Source: Sesamum alatum
Taxonomy: Eukaryota > Streptophyta > Magnoliopsida > Lamiales > Pedaliaceae
Assembly (NCBI GenBank): GCA_034509735.1
Contig: JACGWO010000004.1
Location: 27,633,395-27,697,394 of the forward strand
Direction of reading: 5' to 3'
Length of the DNA: 64,000 nucleotides
The translations under genes were made by a program, and so were the position numbers. How positions within the stretch are numbered: the stretch's first letter is position 1; every line of letters starts with the position of its first letter. Below, in pieces: positions 60,281 through 64,000 of this stretch. The notes beneath the pieces were generated by a model. That model saw nothing but the letters and a program-made list of their open reading frames with translations, was not told the origin of the DNA and did not search any database.

Positions 60281-62271
60281 TGTTAGAATAGGTGACCATG
60301 TAGCCAATCTTGGTAAATGAATTGTAACCTATGTCTAAACAATTTTGAGGTTTTAATAAATCATTAATGAATAAAAAGTGAAATTCATTTGGCATTTACT
60401 TTGTTTGTGTTCACTTTATCTGCTTTAAATAACTGTTCACTACGCAAACAAAACCCACGGACTGAAAATGCATTTCGGGGATTGGGACTACGCATGGAGG
60501 TAGGTCCATGAAATCAGTTCCCCCTCCAAGTCAAGGAATCTCGAAAGTGGGTACCGAGATTCCCCTTGAGACTTGCACTAAGCATCTGCTGTCGTATTTC
60601 ATCGACGGGTGACGAGGGTCGTCTAAGCAGTGTTAGTGGGTTAGCCTGCTAGGGAGCAGCCGACTGAGGTGACTCGCGGGAACCGTCTTATGGAGGACCT
60701 TGAGTAGGGTCGGTTAGGTATGACGTGTGTTCCCGGTTCCAACGGTACAGGTCAAGTCCTTTGACTTGAGGAACTATTGAGTTTACCTGTACATCAGGGT
60801 TATATCTTAGATATGGTGAGAGATTGCCAAGATGCGCTTGAGTAGTCATAGGCCATATCTGGTGCAACTCTAGTGTGCAGAGTGACAGTAGTTTCCAAGA
60901 AAGGATCTGTCTCTTGTCAAGATGGTTGACAGTTGTGTCTCACAAATGTTCTGTGTCTTGTCCCTAAAATCTGTGGCCACAGTAACTGAACATAAGGGAA
61001 GGTTTCCCTTGCGGCGTTTAATAAAGGACAGACCAACACTTAGGTCTAAAATGGGTACCTGCATTTTCCGTGCCCTAGACCCTAAGTGGTGAGACTGTAG
61101 ACGGAAGGATAGATGTACTGTAGAGCCTAAATGTTCATCCCCGTACATTCACCTAGTCTCTAGTGCCATGGACCGTTGTTAGATGGCCACCCATGGTAAT
61201 GGGCGGATTCTAGGAATCCAACCAAGTCTAGCTGAAGGTGAACCTAAAGAGTCACACACAATCCGCACACATAAAAGTATTTAATTTAGAATTAAATATT
61301 TGGAGAAATGGAGCGATTAAATTAGGATTTAATCGGGTCCTTATTTTCTTGGAAAGAATTAATTCCTTTTATTAGATAAAAGGGATTTATCTAATAAATT
61401 AAATTTATTAGAAAATTAATTTAATGGGCTTGGAATAAATATTTGTATTTAATATATTTATTTATTGCCCTTGGAATATTTAAATAGGATTTTAATATTT
61501 CATCAAATTAAATTAATGGTTGAGATTAAAATGGAGAGATCTATGGCTAATATTGGTGTGACCAAAAGAAGCTAGTTTTGACTAGGATTTGACCTAGTCA
61601 AATCCTAGTTATGGATGAGTCTTCAAAGTGTAGGAAACTTGAAGAGGAAAAGGATTCCTCTTCTATAAATACTCCTTAGCACACACATTGAAGAAGATGA
61701 TGATTCTTGAAACACACACACACACACACACACACACTCGAGCACTCTCCCTCTCTCTCGGCCGCGTGCCTCCTCCTCTTCCAAGAAAATATTTTTTCTT
61801 GTTCTTTTGTTTTAACAATTGAACAAAATAAGGATTGATCTCATTAAACTAATAACGTTTGATCGATCCGTCCTCTCCTAAATAATACTTGTTCTTTCGC
61901 TAGCATGAAGTTCAAGATACCTGGGCGGATTGCGTGTCACGAATTAGAGGGTCTCCTATACGAGATCTTAGAGCAAATCGGGGAACAACACGAGTACCGG
62001 TTAGAAGGGGAAAACGACAAACCGGTAGGTTTCCGGTTTACGTTTTTTGTCCTCTTTTATTTAGAATCCTATGGCCTACATGATTCTTGTGTATGTTTAT
62101 TATTATTCATGAGATACACCGAACGCCCGGGAGTTTCAAGGGTACACCCCTTGAACGTGTTTATTTTAATATGTATTTATGCATGTTTTAAATTTTTGAA
62201 ATTTAAATTATACCGCGCTTCCGCATTCGTGCTACTCCCGGGACGATCCACACGCCTACCCAAAACTTTCA
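60281..62271 (+). repeat. Long LTR of a Copia retrotransposon
   Basis: It starts TGTTAGAATAGGTGACC at 60281 and ends ...ctttca at 62271, directly before a primer binding site. A TATA box lies in tctataaatactcc at about 61662. A (CA)n run lies at 61711-61737. The length, about 2 kb, is long for a Copia LTR, so the start may be that of a different inserted piece. The block at 61122-61262 recurs at 660-830. Confidence 0.7.
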
Positions 62272-62272
62272 G

Positions 62273-62284
62273 TGGTATCAGAGC
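62273..62284 (+). other. Primer binding site complementary to initiator Met-tRNA
   Basis: TGGTATCAGAGC at 62273-62284 is an exact match to the standard plant Copia primer binding site, one base after the LTR end. The element's interior stops at about 62463 where another repeat begins. Confidence 0.9.
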
Positions 62285-62463
62285 CCGGTTCGGAGTATAG
62301 GCCTAGGGTTTTGTGTGCGTTTTAAGCATGAAAACGTCGCACGCGGCCAGCCGGTGGCAGACCATGCACGCTGTGCGCTCAGGCGAGGCAACCGCGTGCA
62401 GCCTCCCCTCCAGGCATGCACAGCGCGTGCGGTTCAGGCCACCGGGCGCGCGGCCGGACGGCA

Positions 62464-64000
62464 TGTGACGCCCATAAATTTTATACATAATTATGGGGCT
62501 AATTGGTAATTATTTAAGAAAATTTAGTTAATTAGTAGATATATTATAGATTAAATTGTGATCATATTAAGACTTGAACGGAGTGAATTGGAGCTTTATA
62601 TAATATTTGGGAGCAAATTATATTAATTAAGAAATTAGAAAGGACGTAATTGGTATTTTGGAAAAGTTTATTAAAATTTAAAAAATAAAAAAATAAAAAA
62701 AAGGTTGGATAAAGATGGGTGCTGACGCACCCATCAGTTTACTTTTAATTACTTTGTTCACACACACACACAAACTTTATACATTAACAAAGTTACACAC
62801 ACAAACACATAGTGGAGGTGCGATTAAATCGGTAAGCAGATTTTAGTTATAAATTATTTATTAATTAATATATTAATTATATTTAATTAGTGCATTTACT
62901 AAATGTAATTTATACTATTCGATTTAGTGTTTAATCGGAAAATTTTATGAATTTGAGTATTTATAATTAGCGCCTGGTTAAATGTCTCAATTTGATTAGG
63001 GGTGTTATAATTAATGGCTTAAACTGCTTAATTTACTAGATTTAATAATTTCTACAATTGATTGGCTTCGTTTAAATCGGGTTGAAAATTTTATTTGAGA
63101 AATATTATAGAATAGATTTGAAAGTGTTATATTTAGTAAAGATAAGTATATTTTGAGATAAATATAATCCAAGAATTGTTATTATGAATGGTAGTTATAA
63201 TAGGATGAAGGGTTTAATGAAATATTGAGAGATTGGTGAAATATATATATATATATATATAAATACTATGTAATATTTTATTTAGAAATTGACATTCTAG
63301 ATATTAATTATACGCATTATACCTTATGATAGGACACAGGATAAAGTAGATGATCGTACGACTTCATATCAGCTAACTAAATCTGTATAAGATCGAGGTA
63401 AGTAAATAATTAGTGCTGCTTATATATGTTCCTTTTTTCTATTAATGTTGTGTACGTAAATAATTAGTATTATCTATATATGTTTCATTTCTTGGTGATA
63501 TTACTTTTATGTGAGCCTATGATTCGTGCTTGACTAATCTATTTTGAACTATATGAGTGGTTTATGATTACCTTGAAATGATAATGTCATGAAAGTGAAA
63601 TGAGAAAGATATGCCATTGGTTGTTTGATATCAGTGATATGTGCTTGTACTTGAAAAATGCTGCTATGTGGTTTTATGTAGCTAGTTGGCTTACAAGAAC
63701 GGTGATATGTGGAATCGAGGGAGTGATGGAAATCGAATGTAATTATGATATGAATACCCCTTGATGTTGTTGAAAAGCCTATGTGGCAAAATGATATGAA
63801 AGAGCTATGATGCGATGTGAAAAGAGCTATGATGCAATGTGAAAAGAGCTATGATGCGAAATAAGATTGATGAGTCTGTGTGGCATGCCAAGGGGATACA
63901 TATATATATGAATTAATAGTGAGGTTGAGTTGGTGGAGAAAAACACTATATCACCTTTCTGGTAAGCCAACTAGGAAAAGACAAGTTTGATTGGTTATCG
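62464..64000 (+). mobile_element. LTR-like sequence starting TGTGACGCCC, runs off the window
   Basis: TGTGACGCCCATAAATTTT at about 62465 is a typical start of plant Gypsy LTRs, and it interrupts the Copia interior. The rest is AT-rich with short internal repeats (63400-63430 and 63455-63490 share 'gtaaataattagt'; three 22-bp units at 63799-63864). No coding sequence lies within the window, so the family is only a suggestion. Confidence 0.5.
63799..63864 (+). repeat. Three 22-bp tandem repeats
   Basis: Units at 63799-63820, 63821-63842 and 63843-63864 share AAAGAGCTATGATGC(G/A)A followed by a variable end. They lie within the LTR-like sequence at the right edge. Confidence 0.9.

Noticed and set aside
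60480..61150. GC-rich stretch considered as possible rRNA or tRNA gene
   Set aside because: No conserved tRNA boxes or rRNA motifs are visible; it lies within a Copia LTR that ends at a proper primer binding site.
61905..62300. 131-codon frame
   Set aside because: It runs through the end of a Copia LTR into the primer binding site, so it is chance.

Overview
The window reads as nuclear DNA of a flowering plant, most likely a eudicot. The evidence is AT-rich intergenic DNA, two spliced genes with GT-AG introns whose products are plant-specific (a COR27/COR28-type cold and clock protein and an APO chloroplast protein), and plant transposon families (MuDR/MULE, CACTA, Ty1/copia, Ty3/gypsy, Helitron). 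I cannot name the species; an asterid is only a guess. All calls come from reading the sequence and hand translation; no database search was run.

Only two genes look like functional host genes. COR27-like (14377-16519, + strand, 5 exons, 232 codons) encodes a night- and cold-associated transcriptional co-regulator. Its promoter still holds two evening elements and a G-box but carries two transposon insertions. APO1-like (53919-56374, + strand, 4 exons, 468 codons) encodes a plastid protein needed for photosystem I build-up. A 280-bp piece of plastid atpE (29995-30274) is an organelle-to-nucleus transfer.

Most of the rest is mobile DNA, often nested. From left to right: a MULE transposase relic (1-480); a related LTR fragment (about 560-1300); Copia element A (2048-5687), with a MITE in its left LTR, sitting in an RNase H-like relic; a MULE-type MITE (6082-6486); one CACTA end (to 8028); MULE 1 (8984-13491), nearly intact, with transposase and a second gene for a GRF zinc finger; a GTGTCCG-rich foldback (13558-14202); MITEs at 17988-18847 and 20409-20806; a CACTA element (21547-29963) invaded by MULE 2 (23250-27656, perfect 9-bp target duplication); MULE 3 (32042-35758, 10-bp duplication), in which a truncated MuDR-type gene faces a plant mobile domain (PMD) gene; a minus-strand Gypsy element with gag but no visible pol (36776-42775); a minus-strand Copia element C (43774-50312); a 230-bp Helitron (50517-50746); Gypsy gag remains (about 57090-60280) cut by a long Copia LTR (60281-62271); and a last LTR-like sequence running off the window (62464-64000).

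The parts worth a second look are the accessory genes carried by MULEs (GRF zinc finger and PMD), the palindrome-rich termini of MULE 3, the transposon-remodelled COR27 promoter, and the buried atpE fragment.
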